A stretch of 64,000 bases of DNA from Pseudomonas mendocina (GTDB taxonomy: Bacteria; Pseudomonadota; Gammaproteobacteria; Pseudomonadales; Pseudomonadaceae). The position numbers and the translations under genes were made by a program. The notes beneath the pieces were generated by a model. The model saw only the letters and a list, made by a program, of their open reading frames with translations, was not told the origin of the DNA and made no database searches. Positions 47,801 through 56,800 of this stretch are shown here, one piece after another. The stretch is from positions 1,674,001 through 1,738,000 of the forward strand of contig NZ_LR134290.1 of NCBI RefSeq assembly GCF_900636545.1, in the 5' to 3' direction. Each line of letters begins with the position of its first letter. Within the stretch, counting starts at the first letter, position 1.

Positions 47801-48250
47801 TTAGGCCTTCGCAGCAGGGCTCAAGCGAAAGCTGACACCCATGCGATTGAACGCGTTCATGGCTGCGATAGCCGCCGTAAGGTCGACCAGGTCTTTCGGA
47901 GTGAATGCAGACGATGCCGCGGCATAAGCCTCATCGGAAACATGCGTTTCGCCGACCAGGGTCACTTCTTCCGTCCAGGCCAAGGCGGAACGTTCCTGCT
48001 CGGAAAACAGATGCGCGGCCTCATGCCAGACCGGCACCAGAACGAGCTTTTCTACTGACATACCTCCCTTGATCAGATCTCGCGAATGGATATCGATGCA
48101 GTGCGCGCATCCATTGATTTGCGATGCCCGCAAGAACACGAGATGGATGAGCTGAGGCGGCAGGTTCGTTCCGGTGGTGACGTAATGGTGCAGCCCTCCC
48201 AGCGCTTTTGCTGCACCGGGTGAAGCCTCAAACCAATTAAGACGAGTCAT
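47801..48250 (-). CDS. Carboxymuconolactone decarboxylase/AhpD-family protein
   Basis: 149-aa alkylhydroperoxidase-like protein. The CxxC-x3-H motif is seen as QINGCAHCIDIHSRDLIKGG (about residues 45-64), the redox and proton-relay residues of AhpD-type enzymes, and EEVTLV plus a TAAIAAMNAFNRMGVSF C-terminus fit the YnjA/AhpD-like group. It probably protects against peroxides. Single gene, with the next 190 nt upstream non-coding. Confidence 0.9.
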   Translation of the reverse strand: MTRLNWFEASPGAAKALGGLHHYVTTGTNLPPQLIHLVFLRASQINGCAHCIDIHSRDLIKGGMSVEKLVLVPVWHEAAHLFSEQERSALAWTEEVTLVGETHVSDEAYAAASSAFTPKDLVDLTAAIAAMNAFNRMGVSFRLSPAAKA

Positions 48251-48412
48251 AGAGCAGTACCCTTTATGGATGGTGGAGTCGGTAAGGTCTGCTCAATTAA
48301 GACAACTAAGAGGATCAAGGTATTGATCCAATTAAGGGCTTAATGAGTGGTCCACTTTGCGGCGTGGCCGTTGTGGCTTTTGATGCGCTAGAGCGTGGGA
48401 ACGATCATGAAG

Positions 48413-48434
48413 AGGCGAGGGCATGCCCTCGCCT
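48413..48434. terminator. Perfect palindrome, probable terminator of the small-gene pair
   Basis: AGGCGAGGGCATGCCCTCGCCT, an 11-bp-arm perfect palindrome immediately beyond the stop of the minus-strand gene at 48441. On the minus strand it is followed by TCTTCATGATCG, not a T-run. A CTAGAGCGTGGGAACGATC repeat fragment adjoins. Confidence 0.5.
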
Positions 48435-48440
48435 GATTTG

Positions 48441-48743
48441 TTACAGCCGCAATTCCGTCCGCAAGGCCTGATGCTCGCCGCCCAACGGCGAACACAACCG
48501 CTGGTGGATGCGGCTGAGAAAACCCAGCTCGAAGGCATGGCGCTGTGCACCCGGCGGATACAGCTGGCGCTCCAGCAGCAGATTGGCCCAGAGCCAGCCG
48601 CTGTTGGCGTCGTCCAGCCAGGCCTGAGCTGTTTGCACACCGTGGCCGAAGCTCGCCTGGCAATCTGCGTTCCAGCCAAATTCGGCAGGCGGTTGCCCGT
48701 CATGACCGGGCAGATGGGTGAGATAGCGTTGCAGTTCAATCAT
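48441..48743 (-). CDS. Hypothetical protein, second gene of small operon
   Basis: 100-aa hydrophilic protein of unknown function, Trp- and His-containing (FGWNADCQASFGHGVQTAQ, WLDDANSGWLWANLLLE). The start overlaps the end of the upstream gene by 8 nt. I do not recognise a family. Composition is close to the core genome, yet it sits at the edge of the AT-rich island and downstream of a structured leader. Confidence 0.6.
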   Translation of the reverse strand: MIELQRYLTHLPGHDGQPPAEFGWNADCQASFGHGVQTAQAWLDDANSGWLWANLLLERQLYPPGAQRHAFELGFLSRIHQRLCSPLGGEHQALRTELRL

Positions 48744-48978
48744 GCTCGGCCCTCCCGGCTGCCTGGGCGATGGCTCGGCGGTAGAGCACGATCAACTCGC
48801 TCAGCAGCGCGTTGGTGGTGCTGGCCAACTCAGGCTCCGGCATCCGCCGCAACAGCTTGGTCAGCAAAGCCGCGCGGTACTCGGCTGCTGCCTGCAATGG
48901 GCACTCGTCGGCCACATGGCTGTGCAAGGGATTGCGTTGCGTGGGGAAGGGGATAACGACGGATTCAGACTTGGTCAT
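48736..48978 (-). CDS. Hypothetical protein behind structured leader
   Basis: 80-aa protein, MTKSESVVIPFPTQRNPLHS then a mostly helical region (AAAEYRAALLTKLLRRMPEP, LLSELIVLYRRAIAQAAG). A strong ribosome-binding site, GGAGG, lies 9 nt before the ATG. Unknown function. Many Pseudomonas small genes with a leader like the one at 49.07-49.29 kb carry short unrelated proteins, so the leader may be more informative than the sequence. Confidence 0.65.
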   Translation of the reverse strand: MTKSESVVIPFPTQRNPLHSHVADECPLQAAAEYRAALLTKLLRRMPEPELASTTNALLSELIVLYRRAIAQAAGRAEHD

Positions 48979-49069
48979 GCAGCGCCTCCAAAACGGAAGT
49001 CGACACGACAGCCAGCAGCCCAGGGCGGAGCCCTTGGGTAAAAGGGGGATAGTGCATTTTCCTTATGCT

Positions 49070-49290
49070 CCTCGAACGTTTAAGGAGCCGCGTTCCACCC
49101 GTTACCACACGGAATGGAGGCGGACCGTGCAAGGGTGGTAAACCGGCGTCCGAGGGAACCGGCCAGGCCGAAGCCTGCCTCACACGGCCCGCCATAAATG
49201 CACGAGAAAACAGCAGGCACAAAAAAAGCGCCTGCTCTCGACTATGGCGCTACCGCGCCCGGACAAAACGGGTTACCACACCCGGTCACG
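49070..49290 (-). ncRNA. C4-antisense-RNA-like structured leader
   Basis: The region upstream of the minus-strand gene pair has no ORF but dense inverted repeats. TTACCAC occurs at 49102-49108 and 49273-49279 and its complement GTGGTAA at 49135-49141, so the middle segment can pair with either flank but not both. Other stems are CAGCAGGC/GCCTGCTC (49211-49237) and GGCCAGGCCGAAGCCTGCC. This layout, and phrases such as GGGCCGTGTGAGGC, resemble phage P1/P4 C4 RNAs and leaders found before small genes in pseudomonads. Family membership is from memory. Confidence 0.45.
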
Positions 49291-49481
49291 GGATTGACCG
49301 TGACGAGGCGGACTGTAGCGCGGGGGGGAGGACAGGGCAAGGTGCGGAGTAGCAGATATCGGCCAGAAGCGAACCATGCAGCATGCATTGCGCCATGCTA
49401 TCTAACTGAGCGGAGTCTCTCAGGACGCGCGCAAACGGCCTCAGATCTCGAAGGTGCAGCTACCACCAAGGGAACGTTCAA

Positions 49482-49583
49482 TTACCGGCGCGGAAGGGAG
49501 CGCATGTGCTGGCACACGGTTTCCCACTGCCCAAGCCGGAAACGGTCATACTGGCGAACCAGAACAACTTTTCCATCTTTCAT
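49482..49583 (-). CDS. 33-aa small basic protein
   Basis: ATG at 49583 preceded by TGGAGAAAACGCC; the product starts MKDGKVVLVRQYDRFRLGQW and ends CQHMRSLPRR. The strong ribosome site, beta-strand-like VVLVRQY and basic composition suggest a real gene rather than chance. Short proteins with a VRQYxRFR core exist in Pseudomonas phage-like regions, as far as I recall. It lies upstream of the C4-like leader on the same strand. Function unknown. Confidence 0.5.
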   Translation of the reverse strand: MKDGKVVLVRQYDRFRLGQWETVCQHMRSLPRR

Positions 49584-49872
49584 GGCGTTTTCTCCATCTG
49601 ATCTCAGCGGGCCGCTGACAGCCTTTACACGACATATGCAAAGCAAGCTTATGCGTGGGGCAGGAGGGAGATTCCTAGGTGGTAGCTGCAGGCATAATGC
49701 TACCAGCGTCTCAAGTGTTATGAAAAGTGACCTTGACGGGCCAGTAGTCTAAGGCTCAGGTACGGCAAGTAAATCAGGGTTTCGTCAGCGCCTCGGGTGA
49801 TCCTGGCACTTTGCAAGCGACCAATTTGCAAATAGGCTTGAGCACATATGCCCCTCCAGCTAAGGACAGCTC
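49584..49872. other. Non-coding stretch before the AAA_13 gene
   Basis: 289 nt of mixed composition, with no recognisable gene, repeat or hairpin. It must carry promoters for the AAA_13 gene (+) and the small ORF (-). The ribosome-binding site of the ATPase is AAGGACAG at 49861-49868. The neighbouring stretch 49291-49481 likewise shows nothing recognisable. Confidence 0.5.
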
Positions 49873-52026
49873 ATGATCAACAGAATCCTGTTGCGCAACG
49901 TCTCCAGCTATTCTCCGACATCCGTCGTTACCATCGCGTCTTTGAAGCGTGTGAATATTTTCTACGGCCAAAACGGCACCGGCAAAACCACCATCAGTAG
50001 CTATCTGCAGAATCCTACCGACGCTCGGTTCAATCTATGCCAGCTCGATCCAGTCAAAACTGATCGCGAAATTTTGGTTTATAACCACATCTTCATGGAG
50101 AAAAACTTTCATGAGGCTTCTTCCCAACCCGGTGTATTTACCCTCAACGAGGGCAATATTGAAGCGGACAAGGCGATAACTGCGGCTGAACAAGCCATCA
50201 GCTCGCTCACTGCCACTCACAATGCTCATATGGCGGATGGCAGCCAAGCAAAAGCTGCACAAGAGGCGGCCAGAGCCAGGCTTAAGGACAATGTCTGGAA
50301 GCTAAAGGGTCGCTTTGACAACAGTGCACTTGAATATTGTTTCAGCCGACTAAACACCAAAGACCGATTGATTGAGGCAGCTTCTCAGATTGCATTGGTT
50401 AGCACCGCCGATACGGTTGAGGAACTCCTTGCCGAGGCTGCCCAGTTGCAAGGTGCGAGTGATGTGGAGCTTCCAGGTATTCCCCGGTTAAGGTTTGAGG
50501 GAAGGGGAATAGAAGCCGATCCGATCCTGGCAGAAGTAATCGCCGGTAAGGGCGACTCATATCTGTCGGCACTGATCCAAGAGTTGGGTAGCTCAGATTG
50601 GGTTAAGCACGCACTAAGATTCGAATTGCACTCAAAAGATCAGTGCCCCTTGTGCCAGCAGCCACTGCCGGGAAATTTCTACTCTGAGATACGTAAGGTT
50701 TTTGACCAGACCTATGAAAAGCGACTGACGGCACTTACCCTTCTCCAACAGCAGTACACAGCCGCTGCTGAGCAGCTTCTTCGCCAAAGCGAGATCCCGA
50801 TTTACGACGTAGAGTCGGTTCAGATTCATGTGGCTAACCTACGGACTGTTCTTCAGAAAAATATTCAGGCCATAGCGGCCAAGGTGGCCAGTCCTTCAGC
50901 GGTTACCACCCTAGATGCTACCGATGTACTGATTACATCCCTTAACGATGCAATAGACGTTGAGCAGAAGAAAGTCGATGAATTTAATGCCAAGATCAAA
51001 CACAAACAGGCCCATCTGAACAGCATCAAAGATCGATTCTGGAACTGGTTTAGAAATGAGTGCGAGCCCTATTTTGCAGCGTTTGATGCGGAGGATCATC
51101 TACTGACGCAAAAGCGGCAGACCGCCAAAGATGGGGTTGTGCAGATACGCGCCGAAATAGCCGCCCAGCGTGACATCATCACGGCGTCTCGTGCTGAGAC
51201 CACAAACGTTGATCAGTCTGTGGAGAACATTAACCAGTGGCTTCAAACCTTGGGTTTGAGGGGGTTCGAGCTGATCAAGGAGGAGGGTACAGTACCTCAA
51301 TACCGCCTGCATCGCCCGGGGCAGAGTGATGGGGTATTCAAGACATTGAGTGAGGGAGAGAAAACACTGATTTCGTTTCTTTATTTCCTAGAAGTTTGTA
51401 ATGGAGAACTGAACGCTGTAGGTAGCGGCCTCAAAAGTGAACGCATCATTGTGATTGATGACCCTATTTCGAGCTTGTCCCACAACTATGTTTACGACAT
51501 CGCCTCGCTGATTCGCCGCCTGGTGCTTCACCCTAAAACACGCTTCAAGCAGGTCATCATCCTGACTCACAACCTGTTTTTCTTCCATGAGATGCATAAA
51601 TTGCTGAAGGACGATAAGGAAGACGCACTCGCTCTATTCCGTATCACCAAAGCCGATTACAGCAATGTGGTACCCATGAGGGAGAACGAAATTCAAAATG
51701 ACTACCAAGCGTTCTGGCAGGCGCTCAAGGACGCACTCAACGGCTCGGTCTCTCCGAATGTTATTCCTAATATCATGCGAAACATTCTGGAGCATTACTT
51801 TACCTTCGTACATCAGAAAGACAGCCTACGCCAAGCCTTGCTGGAACTGAGTGACGAGAATCCTCAGTTCCGAGCACTCTACAGGTACGTAAACCGAGAG
51901 TCTCATGCGGACTCGGTTAATCTGACTGACTTTGGAGAGATTGATCCGAAAGTCTTTATCGAGCGGTTTAAAGATGTTTTCATTAAAACCAATTTTGAAG
52001 CTCATTTCGATAAGATGATGACCTAG
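49873..52026 (+). CDS. AAA_13 (RloC/PrrC-like) ATPase with zinc hook
   Basis: 717-aa SMC/ABC-type ATPase. Walker A is FYGQNGTGKTTISSYL (about residues 31-46), the signature LSEGEKTLISFLYFLE (about residue 492), Walker B IIVIDDPISSLSHN (about residue 529) and H-loop ILTHNLFFFHEM (about residue 566). Between the ATPase halves, coiled coil flanks DQCPLCQQPLPG (about residue 256), a CxxC zinc hook. The C-terminal part has YRYVNRESHADSV. AAA_13 proteins include the anticodon nucleases PrrC and RloC and other phage-defence ATPases; whether this one has nuclease residues cannot be judged. More AT-rich than its surroundings and encoded alone, hence probably acquired. Confidence 0.85.
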   Translation: MINRILLRNVSSYSPTSVVTIASLKRVNIFYGQNGTGKTTISSYLQNPTDARFNLCQLDPVKTDREILVYNHIFMEKNFHEASSQPGVFTLNEGNIEADKAITAAEQAISSLTATHNAHMADGSQAKAAQEAARARLKDNVWKLKGRFDNSALEYCFSRLNTKDRLIEAASQIALVSTADTVEELLAEAAQLQGASDVELPGIPRLRFEGRGIEADPILAEVIAGKGDSYLSALIQELGSSDWVKHALRFELHSKDQCPLCQQPLPGNFYSEIRKVFDQTYEKRLTALTLLQQQYTAAAEQLLRQSEIPIYDVESVQIHVANLRTVLQKNIQAIAAKVASPSAVTTLDATDVLITSLNDAIDVEQKKVDEFNAKIKHKQAHLNSIKDRFWNWFRNECEPYFAAFDAEDHLLTQKRQTAKDGVVQIRAEIAAQRDIITASRAETTNVDQSVENINQWLQTLGLRGFELIKEEGTVPQYRLHRPGQSDGVFKTLSEGEKTLISFLYFLEVCNGELNAVGSGLKSERIIVIDDPISSLSHNYVYDIASLIRRLVLHPKTRFKQVIILTHNLFFFHEMHKLLKDDKEDALALFRITKADYSNVVPMRENEIQNDYQAFWQALKDALNGSVSPNVIPNIMRNILEHYFTFVHQKDSLRQALLELSDENPQFRALYRYVNRESHADSVNLTDFGEIDPKVFIERFKDVFIKTNFEAHFDKMMT

Positions 52027-52157
52027 CTGGATTTAGGTGTGCACTGGTTCAGCTGGAGTTGGAGTCGATGAGTAAGCCTAATTTCTTCTCTTTCATTCGA
52101 ATATCTAACAGGTGTGATTTACACAAAGGTCGACAGCTCAACTGCAAGCCACTAACT

Positions 52158-53477
52158 TCAGATGGCGCGACGTGGTTTCCTACGAAGTTTTCGCTGCGCC
52201 GCCTTTCGCAGCAGTATCCGCGCTCGCGGGTTGTCCCCAGAGGCTTCTCTCTGTGCCTGTCTAATTAGCTCTCGGATCTTAGATGCAGAGTTTATAATGA
52301 TTATGTTCATGGTGAGCAGGTCAGCATCCTCTGTTTCCAGGCAGAGTTCTGCAATCATCATCGATAAAGACGCAGTAGTGTAGTTTGCCGCTACCTCACA
52401 ACCATAGGCTGGGGGGATCACGGCACCATCAACGTTGCCTGGCCCAAGACTAACCCGAGTGAGAGTAGCAAGAGCGCCGCCGTGGACTGTGCTGTTTGCC
52501 TCTTGGTAGCCACGCCGCAAAGTTTCCAGCCCGACATGACTCTCCAAATCTCTGAATGTGGTCTTGGCGCGGCCAAGCTCTACCGATGCCCACCCGAAGT
52601 CCTTAGAAAAGGCGGCTCCGAACTTGGCGACCATCGCGTCCTTCTGTCTGCGCAAGTCGTATATATATCGATCGTTATAGGCATTTGTCGCTCTAGCTGT
52701 GCCGCTAGCCCTGTCAGTATCAAGAAGTCGCAGCTCTTCTACCCAATGATGGGATAGATACATCTGAGCACACTTGTCGGATCGAGTGGCCAAGAACATT
52801 GTGATGACACAGATCTCATGAAGTGAACGCCACCTTGCCAATGCGCCGTCAGCGTATCCAGCTCTTGCCAGTGTAATAATTTCGCCAACGACCTCATATG
52901 CTCGAGCGACAAGCTTGCTCAATGCAAATGAGGTATTTGGCTTGGAGTAGGCCCCCTTGCGATGTAGAACAGCAGTATGATTCCACTCCAGAACGATATG
53001 CCTCAGAAGATCTAATTGTTCAATAGGTTTCCCCCACATGCGTTGAACTTTTTCTGCTCGTTCTGAATGTGCTTTTCTTAGGTAAAGCGAGTGCTCAATA
53101 GCCTGTTCTGAGATGCGATCGCCGATAAATTCAGCCACGCTTGAAAGTGCATTGGGGACGGCTTGCGAAATCGCCTCAGTCACGTTTTCCCATACATCCT
53201 TGATTGAATCCCTCAGCTCATCGATAAGTCCCTGTATCGTCGCTTGAATTTCTTTCTCATTGTCTCCAAATGCACATGGAGGGTTTATGTCGATTTGGAT
53301 TTTCTCTCCTTCTGCATTAAGGAGCGCGGCCGTCAAGTTTCGGATTTCTTCCTCCGTAAGACTAATTTTTCGCCGTTCTGCAGCCCTGGCCAGCGCTAAT
53401 GGAAGCAGTTTTTCCATGGAGGTGGACTGCGCAATGCAACGATCAAGCGTTTTCTGAATCGAAAGCATTTTTTTCAC
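52158..53477 (-). CDS. DUF5677-family protein
   Basis: 439-aa mostly helical protein. A GTG start at 53477 is preferred (AGGAG 5 nt upstream); ATG 53468 is an alternative. The central domain (about residues 150-400) has the DUF5677-like pattern LVARAYEVVGEIITLARAG and GALARWRSLHEICVITMFLA, where RWRSLH fits an R-x4-H pair as in HEPN nucleases, although this may be chance. The C-terminus is very basic (RKAAQRKLRRKPRRAI). It is convergent with the AAA_13 gene in the same AT-rich island. Function unknown. Confidence 0.7.
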   Translation of the reverse strand: MKKMLSIQKTLDRCIAQSTSMEKLLPLALARAAERRKISLTEEEIRNLTAALLNAEGEKIQIDINPPCAFGDNEKEIQATIQGLIDELRDSIKDVWENVTEAISQAVPNALSSVAEFIGDRISEQAIEHSLYLRKAHSERAEKVQRMWGKPIEQLDLLRHIVLEWNHTAVLHRKGAYSKPNTSFALSKLVARAYEVVGEIITLARAGYADGALARWRSLHEICVITMFLATRSDKCAQMYLSHHWVEELRLLDTDRASGTARATNAYNDRYIYDLRRQKDAMVAKFGAAFSKDFGWASVELGRAKTTFRDLESHVGLETLRRGYQEANSTVHGGALATLTRVSLGPGNVDGAVIPPAYGCEVAANYTTASLSMMIAELCLETEDADLLTMNIIIINSASKIRELIRQAQREASGDNPRARILLRKAAQRKLRRKPRRAI

Positions 53478-53501
53478 TGCGGCTCCTAGTAGGCTGAGCA
53501 A

Positions 53502-53859
53502 TATTTTGAGTGTACCCAGCTATGAACTGGCCTTGCCGCTAAACGAATCAGGCTGTCCTCAATGGGGATGCAGAAACCTAACAAGGACAGAAGTTTGTAT
53601 CCTTTGTTCTTTAGCAGGTCAGCCCGTAAGCGGCTATTGATCGATTGGTGCGATTCGGTATCCCAATTCTGAGGGCCACTGCTAAGTCGCAGTGAAATGG
53701 ATACGCAAGATACTGACGAGCATAGCGACTGTCTGCTTTTGGCCGAAACCCGCCGTTCCCCTACGCCTTAATCTCGCACTGTTCAACTGCGGTATAGCCT
53801 GCCCGCCATAAGCCGTAATCTGCGACAATCCCGCCTTTGCCCTGATTGCCCCGATCCAG
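53502..53859. other. Island-to-hrpA junction, non-coding
   Basis: 358 nt. The first half is AT-rich like the island. ATAGCGACTGTCTGCTTTTG and GGCCGAAACCCGCC (about 53722-53755) look like a repeat fragment often seen at genome-island edges. The last 60 nt return to high GC before hrpA. The hrpA ATG lacks a strong ribosome-binding site. No gene is seen. Confidence 0.45.
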
Positions 53860-56800
53860 ATGACTGACCTCGCCACGCTGCAGAACAACATCGACCACGT
53901 CATGATCGCCGAGCGCCATCGTTTGCGCCGGCAGTTGCATGAGCTGCAGAAGCAGCCCGATGAGACCAAGCTGGCGCAGTGGCTGGCGCGTTTTCAGGCG
54001 TCCAGCGACAAGGTGGCGGCGCGGCGTAGCAGCATCCCGGCGATGCGCTACGACGATGCGCTGCCGATTGCCGCCAAGCGTGATGAGATCAAGGCCGCGC
54101 TGGAGAAAAGCCAGGTGGTGGTGATCGCCGGTGAGACGGGGTCGGGCAAGACCACGCAGTTGCCGAAGATCTGTCTGGAGATTGGCCGGGGCGTGCATGG
54201 GCTGATTGGCCATACCCAGCCGCGCCGGCTGGCGGCGCGCAGTGTGGCGACGCGGGTAGCCGAGGAGATCGGTACGCCGCTAGGCGAGCTGGTCGGTTAT
54301 CAGGTGCGTTTCGAGGATCAGAGCAAGGACGGCACGCTGATCAAGCTGATGACCGACGGCATCCTGCTCGCCGAGACGCAGCATGACCGCTTTCTGGAAA
54401 AGTACGACACGATCATCGTCGACGAGGCCCACGAACGTAGCCTCAATATCGACTTCCTGCTCGGCTATCTGAAGACCCTGCTGCCGCGTCGCCCGGATCT
54501 GAAGCTGATCATCACTTCGGCGACCATCGATCTGGAGCGGTTCAGTAAGCATTTCAACGACGCGCCGATCATCGAGGTATCTGGCCGCACCTATCCGGTG
54601 GAAACCTGGTATCGCCCGCTGGCGGCGGAGGTGGACGAGGAGGGCGAGCGTCTGCTCGATGACCTGTCCATCGACCAGGGCATTCTCGCCGCGCTGGACG
54701 AGATCGCCGAGCACGAGCGCAGCGTGGGCAAGCGCCCCGGCGATGTGCTGGTGTTCCTGCCCGGTGAGCGCGAGATTCGCGAGGCCGCCGAGGTGCTGCG
54801 CAAGGCCAACCTGCGCTTTACCGAGGTGCTGCCTTTGTATGCGCGGCTGACGCCGGCCGAGCAGCAGAAAATTTTCGCGCCCATGCCGGGGCGCAAGATC
54901 GTGCTGGCCACCAACGTCGCCGAAACCTCGCTGACCGTGCCGGGCATCCGCTATGTGATCGACAGCGGCACGGCGCGCATCAGCCGCTACAGCTACCGCG
55001 CCAAGGTGCAGCGCCTGCCCATCGAGCCGGTGTCGCAGGCCAGCGCCAACCAGCGCAAGGGCCGTTGCGGGCGGGTCGAGCCGGGCATCTGCATCCGCCT
55101 GTACAGCGAGGAGGATTTTCTCGGTCGCCCTGAATTCACCGACCCGGAGATTCTGCGCACCAACTTGGCGGCGGTGATCCTGCAGATGCTGCACCTGCGC
55201 CTGGGCAGCATCGAGGACTTCCCCTTTATCGAGCCGCCAGACGGCAAGGCTATCAGCGACGGCTTCAACCTGTTGCAGGAGCTGTCGGCGGTCAACCGCG
55301 AAAGCCAGCTCACGCCCATCGGCCGGCAACTGGCGCGCCTGCCCATCGACCCGCGCCTGGGGCGCATGGTGCTGGAAGGCGCCAAGCAGGGCAGCCTGGA
55401 GGAGATCCTTATCGTCGCTGCCGCGCTGTCGGTGCAGGACCCGCGCGAGCGACCGATGGATCGCCAGCAGGCCGCCGACCAGGCGCACGCGCAGTGGAAG
55501 GATGTGGACTCGGACTTCGCCGCGCTGATCAACCTGTGGCGCGGCTTCGAGGAGAAACGCCAGGAGCTGGGCAGCAACCCGCTGCGTACCTGGTGCAAGA
55601 AGAACTTCCTCAACTACATGCGCCTGCGCGAATGGCGCGATGCGCACCGGCAACTGGTGCTGATCGCCCGTGATCTGCAGTTGAGTGGCAATGCTTCCCG
55701 TAGGAGCCCGCTTGCGGGCGATGATGGTCAGACGGATCGCCGGCAAGCCGGCTCCCACAAAGGCGAGCCGCAGCCGACCAAGGACACCCGCGTCAACGCC
55801 ATCGCCCGCCAGCAGGCCGAGGCCAGCGAGGCGGCGGTGCGGGCGAAGAACTACGCCGCCGTGCACAAGGCGATTCTTGCCGGCCTGCTCAGCCAGATCG
55901 GCCAGAAGACCGAGGAGGGCGACTACCTTGGCGCGCGCCAGCGACGTTTCTGGATTCACCCCTCCAGCGTGATCGGGCGCAAGAAGCCCAACTGGGTGAT
56001 GGCCGCCGAGCTGGTGGAAACCACCAAGCTGTTCGCCCGTATGGTGGCCAAGATCGAGCCGGACTGGATCGAGCCGCTGGCGGCGCATCTGGTGAAGAAG
56101 AACCATCTTGAACCGCATTGGGAGAAGAAGCGCGGCCAGGTGGTGGCGTTCGAGCAGGTCACCCTTTACGGCATGATCATCGTCGGTCGCCGCCCGGTGC
56201 ATTACGGCCCCATCGACCCGCAGGTTTCCCGCGAGATGTTCATTCGCGAGGGGCTGGTGCGTGGCGAGATCAACAGCCGCGTGCGCTGCCTGACCGCCAA
56301 CCGCCAGTTGCTCGAACGCCTCGACGAGCTGGAGGCCAAGTCGCGCCGCCGCGACATCCTCGCCGACGAGGAAACCCTGTTCGCCTACTACGACGCGCGC
56401 ATCCCGCAGGACATCTACCAGGCCGCCAGTTTCGAGAGCTGGTACAAGAAGGGCAGCGCGGCCGATCCGCAACTGCTGATCATGCGTGAGGAGGACGCCC
56501 TGGCCCGTGACGCCAGGGAAGTCACCTCCGCGCAGTACCCGGACACCCTACGCATCGGTGAGCTGCAACTGCCGCTGTCCTACCACTTCGAGCCCAACCA
56601 CCCGCGTGACGGCGTGACCCTGCGCGTGCCGGCACCGCTGTTGCCGCAACTGCAGCCCGAGCGCCTGGAATGGCTGGTGCCGGGCCTGCTGGAAGTCAAG
56701 TGCGTGGCGCTGGTGCGTGGCCTGCCCAAGGCGCTGCGCAAGAACTTCGTGCCGGTGCCGGACTTCGTCGGCGCCGCGCTGGACAAGCTGGTGTTCGGCC

